47,028 nucleotides of DNA from a bacterium EF100-94H03 bin56 (GTDB lineage Bacteria > Pseudomonadota > Alphaproteobacteria > SP197), in contig MPMV01000033.1 of NCBI GenBank assembly GCA_002238685.1, positions 1 to 47,028 on the forward strand. Reading direction: 5' to 3'. The notes beneath the pieces were generated by a model. The model saw only the letters and a list, made by a program, of their open reading frames with translations, was not told the origin of the DNA and ran no database searches. This document shows positions 41,365 to 47,028 of this stretch, piece after piece (positions within the stretch are counted from its first letter, which is position 1; each line of letters starts with the position of its first letter). A program made the translations under genes and the position numbers.

Positions 41365-42552
41365 ATGGCACGAAAGATGCGTCTGAGCGATCGTGCCGTT
41401 GTCCGGCTCGGTGCGGCGTCGAGCGAATTCACGGTATGGGACACGCGGGTCACGGGTCTCGGTGTCAGGGTCCGGCCTTCCGGCCACCGGTCGTTCGTTC
41501 TCCTGGACAACCGCACTGGTTCCCCGAAACGCCGGACCCTCGGTCCCGTGACACACATGACCGTCGACGAAGCGCGGTCCCGGTGTCTCGCCATTCAGTC
41601 CGGCGGCATGGACCTTCTCAACGACAAGCCCCTGGGGCCCGCACCGCTCTTCGGCGACTTTGTCTCAGATGTCTGGCGGCCCGAATGTTTCGATCGTCTC
41701 AAGCCGGCCACCCGGCGTCGCGCTAACAGCGCGCTCACGACTCAACTGTTGCCGGCCTTCGCTGCCGTACCGCTTGACCGGATCGAACGAAAGAAGGTGA
41801 TGGCCTGGTTCGACCGCTACAGTGCGGTAGCCCCAGGTGGCGCCAACCGGGTTCTCGATGTGCTGCGCCAGATCCTCAATCACGCGATGGTGCATGGCCA
41901 TCTCGAGACCAACCCGGCAACCGGAATTCGCCGGAACCCTCAACGCAAGTTCAACCGGTTCCTGTCCCGGGACGAAGCCAGGCGCCTGCATGACGAGCTG
42001 GACCGACTGGTCGCAGAACGCCCGGGGCGGGCGGCGCAGGCGGACATCATTCGTCTGCTCTACTACACGGGATGCCGTTGCAGCGAGATCCAGACGCTCA
42101 GGTGGTGCGAGGTGGGCACCGACACGCTCGATCTTGCGGACAGCAAGACGGGACCGCGGAAAGTGTACCTGAACAGCGAGGCCCGGCGGATCATCGAACG
42201 CCAGCCCCGGACCGGCAGCGATCATGTCTTTCCCTCGTCTTCCGATCCGACCACGCCGATATCGGGGTCCATGCGACTCTGGATCATCCTCCGCAAACGG
42301 GCCGGCATCGAAGATGTGCGCCTTCACGACCTGCGTCACAATTATGCCTCGCAGGCCGTCCTCAACGGTGTTCCGCTTCCGACGGTCGCAAGGCTGCTTG
42401 GTCACCGCCAGGTATCGATGACACTGCGTTATGCTCATGTTTCCGACCGGGAAGTCGAGGCCGCGGCCGAAAGGATCGGAGGTGCAATCTCGGCTATCTG
42501 CAATGCGAATAATGATCGCCTCTCCGGGACCCTGTCGCCCAACCATGGGTGA
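41365..42552 (+). CDS. Tyrosine recombinase/integrase 2
   Basis: 395 residues with the same layout: Arm-binding start (MARKMRLSDRAVVRLGA, VTGLGVRVRPSGHRSFVLL), core-binding region, and catalytic Arg (TGCRCSEIQTLRW), HDLRHNYAS, LGHRQVSMT and Tyr in LRYAHV. The catalytic set is complete. It is diverged from its neighbour, so the pair is probably a dedicated two-integrase module rather than a fresh duplication. They are likely cotranscribed. No attachment-site repeat could be assigned. Confidence 0.88.
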   Translation: MARKMRLSDRAVVRLGAASSEFTVWDTRVTGLGVRVRPSGHRSFVLLDNRTGSPKRRTLGPVTHMTVDEARSRCLAIQSGGMDLLNDKPLGPAPLFGDFVSDVWRPECFDRLKPATRRRANSALTTQLLPAFAAVPLDRIERKKVMAWFDRYSAVAPGGANRVLDVLRQILNHAMVHGHLETNPATGIRRNPQRKFNRFLSRDEARRLHDELDRLVAERPGRAAQADIIRLLYYTGCRCSEIQTLRWCEVGTDTLDLADSKTGPRKVYLNSEARRIIERQPRTGSDHVFPSSSDPTTPISGSMRLWIILRKRAGIEDVRLHDLRHNYASQAVLNGVPLPTVARLLGHRQVSMTLRYAHVSDREVEAAAERIGGAISAICNANNDRLSGTLSPNHG

Positions 42553-42596
42553 CTAAACTGGGGGATTGCATCGACGGGGTGATGGCACCGTCAAGG

Positions 42597-42809
42597 CTAT
42601 CCGCGGATGTTGCTGATGATGGTGACATCTCCGTCGAGCATCGCGCGCTCTTCTACATCAACCACAAGCAGATCCCGACACTTTGCGTCCAAGAGCTTGT
42701 TGTCCATGACATGTCGGGATGCTTCGAGAAAAGCCGCGTAAATCTCATCAGGCACCGAAAACTGACGCCCTCGACAGAATTCAACAATGCGGCTCAAGAG
42801 ATCAGTCAT
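42597..42809 (-). CDS. Hypothetical 70-residue protein
   Basis: The sequence begins MTDLLSRIVEFCRGRQFSV and looks like natural soluble protein (helix, then a short beta-rich DLLVVDVEERAML segment). I do not recognise a family. Its ATG overlaps the stop of a 44-residue ORF upstream as ATGA, and AGGA lies eight bases before it. The overlapping pair resembles a small two-gene module such as a toxin-antitoxin system, but nothing identifies it as one. It converges on the integrases. Confidence 0.45.
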   Translation of the reverse strand: MTDLLSRIVEFCRGRQFSVPDEIYAAFLEASRHVMDNKLLDAKCRDLLVVDVEERAMLDGDVTIISNIRG

Positions 42810-42940
42810 TCGCGGTCCTGACGCATGCTGAGCATGCGCTCAGCGATCGTCGTCGCAGTGGCAATCGGTTGATCCATCCGCTGCTTCGCAAAATCGGGCC
42901 TCAAAGGGTCGTTCGCATGGTTGATCATGTGTTCGTGCAT
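42806..42940 (-). CDS. Hypothetical 44-residue protein, coupled to the next ORF
   Basis: Starts MHEHMINHANDPLRPDFAKQ and ends MRQDRE, with its stop overlapping the next ATG. Upstream, protein-like sequence continues in a shifted frame (KEAGTTPDELIAG, then WDRHASAVRQGL), so the present ORF may be the tail of a longer gene with a frameshift near 42975-42985. Function unknown. Confidence 0.35.
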   Translation of the reverse strand: MHEHMINHANDPLRPDFAKQRMDQPIATATTIAERMLSMRQDRE

Positions 42941-43204
42941 CAAGCCCTGTCGTACGGCCGAGGCATGACGATCCCAGCAATCAGTTCATCTGGTGTCGTT
43001 CCAGCTTCCTTTGGGCATCATCGTGATCGGGTTGGCACTGCAACACCTGTCACGCTGAATCAACCGCATCCCAGCGCCTGGAGAGGCAGCATGTGGAGAT
43101 GGTTGATACGGATCCTGGTGGGAAGCGATCTTCCGCTCAGGCAGATGTCCAGTCAGGAAACGCTTGACTCCCGTCGCAGCGGCGTAGGGGTCTGAACAAC
43201 ATAC
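42941..43204. other. Stretch with no intact gene
   Basis: About 260 bases between the small minus-strand ORFs and the plus-strand membrane protein. Apart from the possible frame-shifted extension of the 44-residue ORF, no gene, RNA or repeat is recognised. Confidence 0.3.
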
Positions 43205-43435
43205 ATGGCGGCGGCGTGGGTGTTCGCCGGTTCGGCCGCGTTGATAATCGCCAACCGGGTGGTGCCGCTGGACGGCGAGAATGTTGACAGCAAGCTCGAC
43301 TTCGCGAAGGAGGTTTTCACGATGGTGCTTCCCATCGCGACAGGTATCGTCACCTACTGGTTCGCCAGTCGGAAACCTATCGAGGGGTCAACCTCCCAAC
43401 AGGGTATCGCCCAGCAACGGCAGAGCACTGAGTGA
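43205..43435 (+). CDS. Small two-helix membrane protein
   Basis: 76 residues with two hydrophobic segments (AAAWVFAGSAALIIANRVV near 2-20 and VFTMVLPIATGIVTYWFA near 38-55), a charged linker and a polar Gln-rich tail. Such proteins are common next to integrases and in prophage remnants, but no family is recognised. No strong ribosome-binding site is seen. Confidence 0.5.
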   Translation: MAAAWVFAGSAALIIANRVVPLDGENVDSKLDFAKEVFTMVLPIATGIVTYWFASRKPIEGSTSQQGIAQQRQSTE

Positions 43436-43528
43436 CCGCAGGCATATGCTGACAAGGATGAGGTCTTTCATGGCGCCATCCACGGGAATGCCGACGCTGC
43501 CATCCTCCCCTGCCAGGGTCGGCGAAGT

Positions 43529-43699
43529 TCAGCGTTTCCGGACAAGAGGCCAAAGCAGCAGTTCGAGAACGATGGCCATCACAATGACACCGGCCAGCAG
43601 CATCCACCCCTCGACCGGTCTCTCGCTGATCAGCGTGTACAGCGCGTACAACCCGAAGGCTGAACCGTAGAAGACAACCAGGAAGCTCCATCTGCTCAT
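43529..43699 (-). CDS. Small two-helix membrane protein, 56 residues
   Basis: The minus strand encodes MSRWSFLVVFYGSAFGLYAL, a short polar turn (ISERPVEG), a second helix (WMLLAGVIVMAIVLELLLWP) and a basic end LVRKR. The regular helix-turn-helix membrane pattern with a positive tail suggests a real gene, although no good ribosome-binding site is visible. It lies 71 bases downstream of the basic 56-residue ORF on the same strand. Confidence 0.5.
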   Translation of the reverse strand: MSRWSFLVVFYGSAFGLYALYTLISERPVEGWMLLAGVIVMAIVLELLLWPLVRKR

Positions 43700-43770
43700 G
43701 TGTCGGTAGTCGCGGTGATGATCGTTCGTGTTGTCATGTGATCCCCTCTCTCACCGGCCACCATCATCCA

Positions 43771-43941
43771 TCACACCATCTCCTTCTGGGAGACACGTCG
43801 CTTGAAGGGGCGCATCTTCGCAGCCGGGCGATATCGCGGAACGGCCAGACCCACCAGCCCGGGCGTGGCCCCACGGTAGTCTGCCTTCAATCCTGGCTTA
43901 CGCTGGCGAGCCGGCCTCTCGGTGGCCTTCCTTTTCTCCAT
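43771..43941 (-). CDS. Small, highly basic protein, 56 residues
   Basis: Starts MEKRKATERPARQRKPGLKA and contains PRYRPAAKMRPFKRRV; more than a quarter of residues are Lys or Arg. AGGGAGA lies eight bases before the ATG. The composition suggests nucleic-acid binding, but no family is recognised. The T-tract terminator at 43983-44007 lies just upstream, so it has its own promoter or depends on read-through. Confidence 0.5.
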   Translation of the reverse strand: MEKRKATERPARQRKPGLKADYRGATPGLVGLAVPRYRPAAKMRPFKRRVSQKEMV

Positions 43942-43982
43942 GACCATTTCTCCCTTGGCTGCATCATCAAGGATCTTTCGCC

Positions 43983-44007
43983 AAAAAACGCCCCGTTGGT
44001 AGGGGCG
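43983..44007 (-). terminator. Rho-independent terminator
   Basis: On the minus strand CGCCCC (44007-44002) and GGGGCG (43994-43989) form a 6 bp stem with a 7 base loop, followed directly by TTTTTT (43988-43983). It would end the transcript of the cytochrome b561 operon. Confidence 0.75.
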
Positions 44008-44082
44008 CCAAGCGGGGCGAGGTGACTGAAAAGAGAAAAGAAAGCGCCGACGCTGTCTTCACTTCGATTTCCTGGGTCACGC

Positions 44083-44117
44083 GGGAGGCCGCGGGAGGGA
44101 AGGATCCGCGGCCTCCC
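44083..44117. other. Long GC-rich hairpin downstream of cytochrome b561 gene
   Basis: GGAGGCCGCGG (44084-44094) is the exact reverse complement of CCGCGGCCTCC (44106-44116), with one more pair outside. It has no T tract and lies between the cytochrome b561 stop and the T-tract terminator, so it may stabilise the mRNA end. The remainder of 44008-44251 holds no gene. Confidence 0.5.
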
Positions 44118-44251
44118 TGGCGGGGTCGGAGGTATCTGGAGCCCCGCGTTCTGTCATACATCCTCTGGCGGCGGCGGATTCTTCGTCAACGCCTGAGCAG
44201 GAAATTTGTCACGAGCCACATCTCCAGTGACCTCTTTCCCGTAACCCGCGT

Positions 44252-44803
44252 TCATGCTTGCCTGCCTCCGAAGGTCATGCGGCGGATGACGTCGTGGCCG
44301 TCGATCCAGCGATGCTTGAAGGCTGCCGCGACGTGGCCCACGGCCACCGCCAGCATGGTGTAGGCGAGCCACATGTGCACCTCGGCCGACAGGTCCTGGA
44401 GACTCTCCCCGGTCTCGGGGAAGATCCGGGGCATCTCGATGCCGAACCACTGCACGGCGTGGCCGCCGAAGTTCGTTTCCGCCCAGCCGGCCGCGATGAC
44501 CAGCGCGGGAAGCGTGTAGAGCGCGGCATGGCCGAGATGCGCAGCAGTGCGCTCCATGCCCCGGATCGAGTCGGGCAGCGGTGGCGGCCGATGGACCAGG
44601 CGGATCGCGATGCGCAGGACGAGAAGCGCAAGAAGCGTCACCCCGATCGAGATGTGGAGATCGAACAGGAACTCCTGCAACGGCGAGTCATCCTCCACGA
44701 GCGTCGTCATCGTGTAGCCGCATCCCCACATGAAGACGAAGCCCAGGGCCATGATCCAGTGCATCAGGCGCGCGGCCAGGCTGTAGCGCTCATCGTCCGT
44801 CAC
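44252..44803 (-). CDS. Cytochrome b561-type membrane protein (copy 1)
   Basis: 183 residues with four membrane helices and histidines suited to bind two hemes (LMHWIM, DLHISIG, LGHAALY, HMWLAY, VGHVAAAFKHRW). These di-heme proteins pass electrons in the inner membrane, often from quinol to a periplasmic acceptor. About 22 substitutions separate it from the second copy at 45642-46184. Its ATG overlaps the stop of the small upstream gene as ATGA, so they form an operon. Confidence 0.85.
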   Translation of the reverse strand: MTDDERYSLAARLMHWIMALGFVFMWGCGYTMTTLVEDDSPLQEFLFDLHISIGVTLLALLVLRIAIRLVHRPPPLPDSIRGMERTAAHLGHAALYTLPALVIAAGWAETNFGGHAVQWFGIEMPRIFPETGESLQDLSAEVHMWLAYTMLAVAVGHVAAAFKHRWIDGHDVIRRMTFGGRQA

Positions 44804-45054
44804 GTTCCTGTCTCCACGATGGTCTTCCTGGCACTATCGAAGCGCAGGCCGTAGCGCCTGGTTCCGGTCTCGATCTCGTTTTCCGCCCAGGGGCGCTCAA
44901 GCTCGTCCGTCATGAACATGAAACGCCGATGCCGGATCAGGCGGCATGCCGGGACGCAGAGATCGTCCTTGCAGTTCTGCGGCAGGCCCTCTCGGAACGC
45001 ATTCAGCGTGCCGGGGCTGCCAATGGCGAGGATGCGCTGCTGGCCCTCGTTCAT
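44800..45054 (-). CDS. Small Cys-containing protein coupled to cytochrome b561
   Basis: 84 residues starting MNEGQQRILAIGSPGTLNAF. A GGAGGA site sits eight bases before the ATG, and the stop overlaps the cytochrome b561 start. It contains a C-x5-C-x3-C motif (NCKDDLCVPACR) that could bind a metal or carry a disulfide. No family is recognised; coupling suggests an electron-transfer accessory. The frame is open further upstream but enters the amidohydrolase remnant. Confidence 0.6.
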   Translation of the reverse strand: MNEGQQRILAIGSPGTLNAFREGLPQNCKDDLCVPACRLIRHRRFMFMTDELERPWAENEIETGTRRYGLRFDSARKTIVETGT

Positions 45055-45059
45055 CGCGG

Positions 45060-45545
45060 CGTCCTCCCTGGATGCCGAGCGGCCCTGCCTAACCAGCCGC
45101 TCGAGACAATGAGTGCGGCCAGCCATGGCCCGAGCCGCCGAGGATCCGGCTCGCCAACTTGTCGCCCATCCCGTCGTAGTAGACCTCCATCGCCTGCGGC
45201 GACGGCAGGGCAGGGGGGGTGCAGATCGGGACGCCGAGCGCATCGGCGCGGAGGGCGCGGGGGCCGGGAAGGGTGGATGCAGATCGGCACGCCGAGCGAT
45301 TCGGCGCGAAGGCGGCGTGATCTGGGAACCTGCAGCCGACGAAACCGTGGTCGCGCACCGAGCCGCTCAAGCTCGGCGGCAGCGTGGCGAAGGCGCAGAA
45401 CCGATGCGGATGCGCCGCAACGACCTCGTTCGCGAGCCGGTCATTGAGCCTGCGGGCGAAAGCCGCGCCTTCGATGCCGGGCCGGTTCCGGGCACCGGCT
45501 CAGGGCGCCGCGGGCCGTCCAGAGTCTTTGTGCGTATCGGTCAAC
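45060..45545 (-). pseudogene. Decayed amidohydrolase-2 gene (ACMSD/resorcylate decarboxylase type)
   Basis: In several frames the minus strand shows AFARRLNDRLANEVVAAHPHRFCAFATLPPS, then LRADALGVPICTPPALPSPQAMEVYYDGMGDKLA, then CLERLVRQG. This matches the middle of amidohydrolase-2 enzymes (ARRxND, AAHPxRFxxFATLP, LGVPIYIHP, a YYDG stretch). Frames change, and a roughly 45-base unit encoding the LGVPIC segment is repeated (about 45217-45262 and 45272-45317). It lies between the two cytochrome b561 copies. Confidence 0.55.
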
Positions 45546-45641
45546 ATGTGTCTTTCCCGTTCTTCGTGACCGGGCCCGTCCTGGGCGCCAGGCGCCCGCG
45601 CAAGTCCTGCGGGCGCCCCCGGCGCCTGGACCGTGATGCCT

Positions 45642-46184
45642 CTACCTGCCGCCGAGAGTCATGCGGCGGATGACGTCGTGGCCGTCGATCCAGCGATGCT
45701 TGAAGGCTGCCGCGACGTGGCCCACGGCAACCGCCAGCATCCCGTAGGCGAGCCACATGTGGACGTCCTCGGAGAGATCCTGGAGGATCTCCCCGGTCTC
45801 CGGGAAAACCGTCGGCATTTCGATGCCGAACCACTGCACGGCGTGGCCGCCGAAGTTCGTCTCCGCCCAGCCGGCCGCGATCACCAGCGCGGGAAGCGCG
45901 TAGAGTGCGGCATGGCCGAGATGCGCGGCGGTACGCTCCATGCCCCGGATCGAAGACGGCAGCGGCGGTGGCCGGTGAATCAGGCGGGCCGTGATACGCA
46001 GGGCGAGGAGCGCGAGCAGCGTCACCCCAACCGAGATGTGGAGGTCGAACAGGAACTCCTCCAGCGGAGAGTCGTCCTCGACCAGGGTCGTCATCGCGTA
46101 GCCGCAGCCCCACATGAAGACGAAGCCCGCCGCCATGATCCAGTGAATCAGGCGTGCGGACAGGTGGTATCGTTCTTCGGTCAT
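45642..46184 (-). CDS. Cytochrome b561-type membrane protein (copy 2)
   Basis: 180 residues, nearly the same as copy 1, with the same four helices and heme-ligand histidines. At DNA level the 3' ends (44275-44359 and 45658-45741) are almost identical, so this is a fairly recent tandem duplication or gene conversion. It is preceded by the EF-hand protein gene on the same strand, 117 bases away. Confidence 0.87.
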   Translation of the reverse strand: MTEERYHLSARLIHWIMAAGFVFMWGCGYAMTTLVEDDSPLEEFLFDLHISVGVTLLALLALRITARLIHRPPPLPSSIRGMERTAAHLGHAALYALPALVIAAGWAETNFGGHAVQWFGIEMPTVFPETGEILQDLSEDVHMWLAYGMLAVAVGHVAAAFKHRWIDGHDVIRRMTLGGR

Positions 46185-46301
46185 CTGATGGCCCTCGCGT
46201 GCCAGGTTGCGTTCCGGCGGTCCTGGCGGTCCATGCCGGCGCCGGGCGGCGCATCCCGGCCGCCCGCCGTGGGCGGTGGCCGGGATGCCTCCGGACCGGT
46301 G

Positions 46302-46790
46302 CTAGTCGTCGTCCCACCACCAACCGTCATCGTCGTCGTGCCGGCGGTCCTGCAACGAGAGGCCGCCGTCGCCGTCACGGTCGAGGCGTTCGACGATGTC
46401 GGCAAGCGGACGATCGTACTCGGCACGGCTGACCACGGCGTCGCCGTCGGTGTCGAGCATCTGGAACACACGCACGGTGAGCGGTTGCGTGGTCTCGTGC
46501 CAGAGCCCGGCGAACTCTCCGAGGTCGAGGTTGCCGTCGCCATTCGCGTCGTGCGCGGCGTGACGGTCGTTGCGCAGCGTGTCGATCTCAACCTGTGTGA
46601 GCGTGCCGTCTCCGTCGGCGTCGACGGCGTCGAACATCGCCATCGCCGACACCGCGAGTTGCCCCTTGTCCAGGAAGCCCATGCCGTCGCCGTCGCCGCG
46701 GTGGCCGGCGTAACTGGTGCCCGCAAGGGCGGTCCCGCCGACGGCGGCGGCGATGGCGATGGCGGTCAGTGTCTTCGTCTTCGAATTCAT
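46302..46790 (-). CDS. Exported EF-hand calcium-binding protein
   Basis: 162 residues from ATG 46790, which has AAGGAGAG seven bases upstream; the longer open frame lacks this. Residues 1-25 form a signal peptide (TLTAIAIAAAVGGTALAGTSYA). Four EF-hand loops follow: DAVDADGDGTLTQVE, HDANGDGNLDLGEF, MLDTDGDAVVSRAEY and LDRDGDGGLSLQD. The tail is acidic and Trp-rich (DDDDGWWWDDD). It probably binds calcium in the periplasm. It is transcribed toward the cytochrome b561 gene and away from the response regulator, so the regulator may control it (inference). Confidence 0.85.
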   Translation of the reverse strand: MNSKTKTLTAIAIAAAVGGTALAGTSYAGHRGDGDGMGFLDKGQLAVSAMAMFDAVDADGDGTLTQVEIDTLRNDRHAAHDANGDGNLDLGEFAGLWHETTQPLTVRVFQMLDTDGDAVVSRAEYDRPLADIVERLDRDGDGGLSLQDRRHDDDDGWWWDDD

Positions 46791-46974
46791 CGGTTCTCTC
46801 CTTGTTCGATCGATCCATCGGGTGTCGATGGATGACGGGAACATGAGCGCAGGCTGTCGCAGAACCTTGCCGAAGAAAGGAGAGAAGTGTCGCTTCCAGT
46901 GTCGCGGCGGCTTCCTGACACACCTTGTTACAAACTTTTCGTGCAGCGTCCGGGAAGGCGCGTAAGCTCCGCCC
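46791..46974. promoter_or_regulatory. Divergent promoter region of EF-hand and response-regulator genes
   Basis: 184 bases separate the two divergent starts, with a locally AT-rich TTGTTACAAACTTTTC segment (46924-46939) that could be a promoter element for the plus-strand gene. No clear direct-repeat operator is seen. Confidence 0.4.
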
Positions 46975-47028
46975 ATGGATGCATCCCTGCACGTGCTTGT
47001 GGTCGACGACCACCGCGAGATTCGCGAG
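46975..47028 (+). CDS. Response regulator, N-terminal fragment (cut by window edge)
   Basis: The visible 18 residues, MDASLHVLVVDDHREIRE, are the first strand and acidic pocket (VVDD) of a CheY-like receiver domain. The rest lies outside the window. It is probably an OmpR-type transcription factor next to a sensor kinase, controlling the divergent EF-hand/cytochrome b561 genes (inference from position). Confidence 0.75.
   Translation, partial: MDASLHVLVVDDHREIRE

Noticed and set aside
45051..45370. Intact gene in the region between the cytochrome b561 copies
   Set aside because: The recognisable amidohydrolase segments are split over several frames, so it is listed as a pseudogene instead.
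1..47028. CRISPR array or cas genes
   Set aside because: No regularly spaced repeats and no Cas-like proteins were seen on either strand.

Overview
The window looks like an accessory, catabolism-rich stretch of a high-GC alphaproteobacterial chromosome (inference from codon usage, gene families and gene order; no 16S or other marker is present). Almost every intact operon belongs to uptake or breakdown of small amines, betaines, prolines or hydantoin-like amides. Between these operons lie decayed copies of related genes, which suggests repeated gain and loss.

Layout. 1-7400: a minus-strand five-gene operon of two Rieske oxygenases, two FMN/FAD/4Fe-4S old-yellow-enzyme fusions (N-methylproline demethylase-like) and an NAD-dependent epimerase. 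7621-15909: a plus-strand operon of a PotABCD-type ABC importer, HyuA/HyuB hydantoinase/oxoprolinase subunits and a small exported TPR protein. 16.0-19.1 kb: a di/trimethylamine dehydrogenase gene flanked by remnants of a proline racemase, a HyuA and an ABC ATPase. 19.3-23.0 kb: a DMT permease, a broken TPR gene and an AbiE-type toxin-antitoxin pair whose toxin is frameshifted. 23.3-30.7 kb: a proline racemase-family enzyme with a Ser/Thr catalytic pair, a RutE-like nitroreductase, ChaC, an oligopeptide-type ABC operon without a binding protein, and a DAO-type FAD oxidase. 31.1-38.4 kb: an enolase-superfamily enzyme and a DUF917 protein, divergent from an amidohydrolase and a selenoprotein, then SelD and tRNA-Sec. 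38.4-47.0 kb: a heparinase II/III-like protein, two tandem integrases, small ORFs, two near-identical cytochrome b561 genes around a decayed amidohydrolase, an EF-hand protein and the start of a response regulator.

The most interesting system is the selenocysteine block. A GrdB/PrdB-like reductase subunit is interrupted by one in-frame TGA (35286-35288) inside a U-x-x-C motif. A bacterial SECIS-like hairpin follows directly. The gene converges on an NADH-dehydrogenase-fused selD, and a tRNA with anticodon UCA and an 8 bp acceptor stem lies just beyond. A simple ORF call would split the selenoprotein into two unrelated fragments. The co-located enolase-superfamily, proline racemase-like, Rieske and demethylase genes suggest, as inference, that the reductase acts on a proline- or betaine-type substrate.

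One quality caveat: selD contains a 98 bp offset duplication with a 13-G run that reads like a low-quality read tail joined into the assembly. Removing 98 bp restores one 729-residue frame, so selD is probably intact in the organism.
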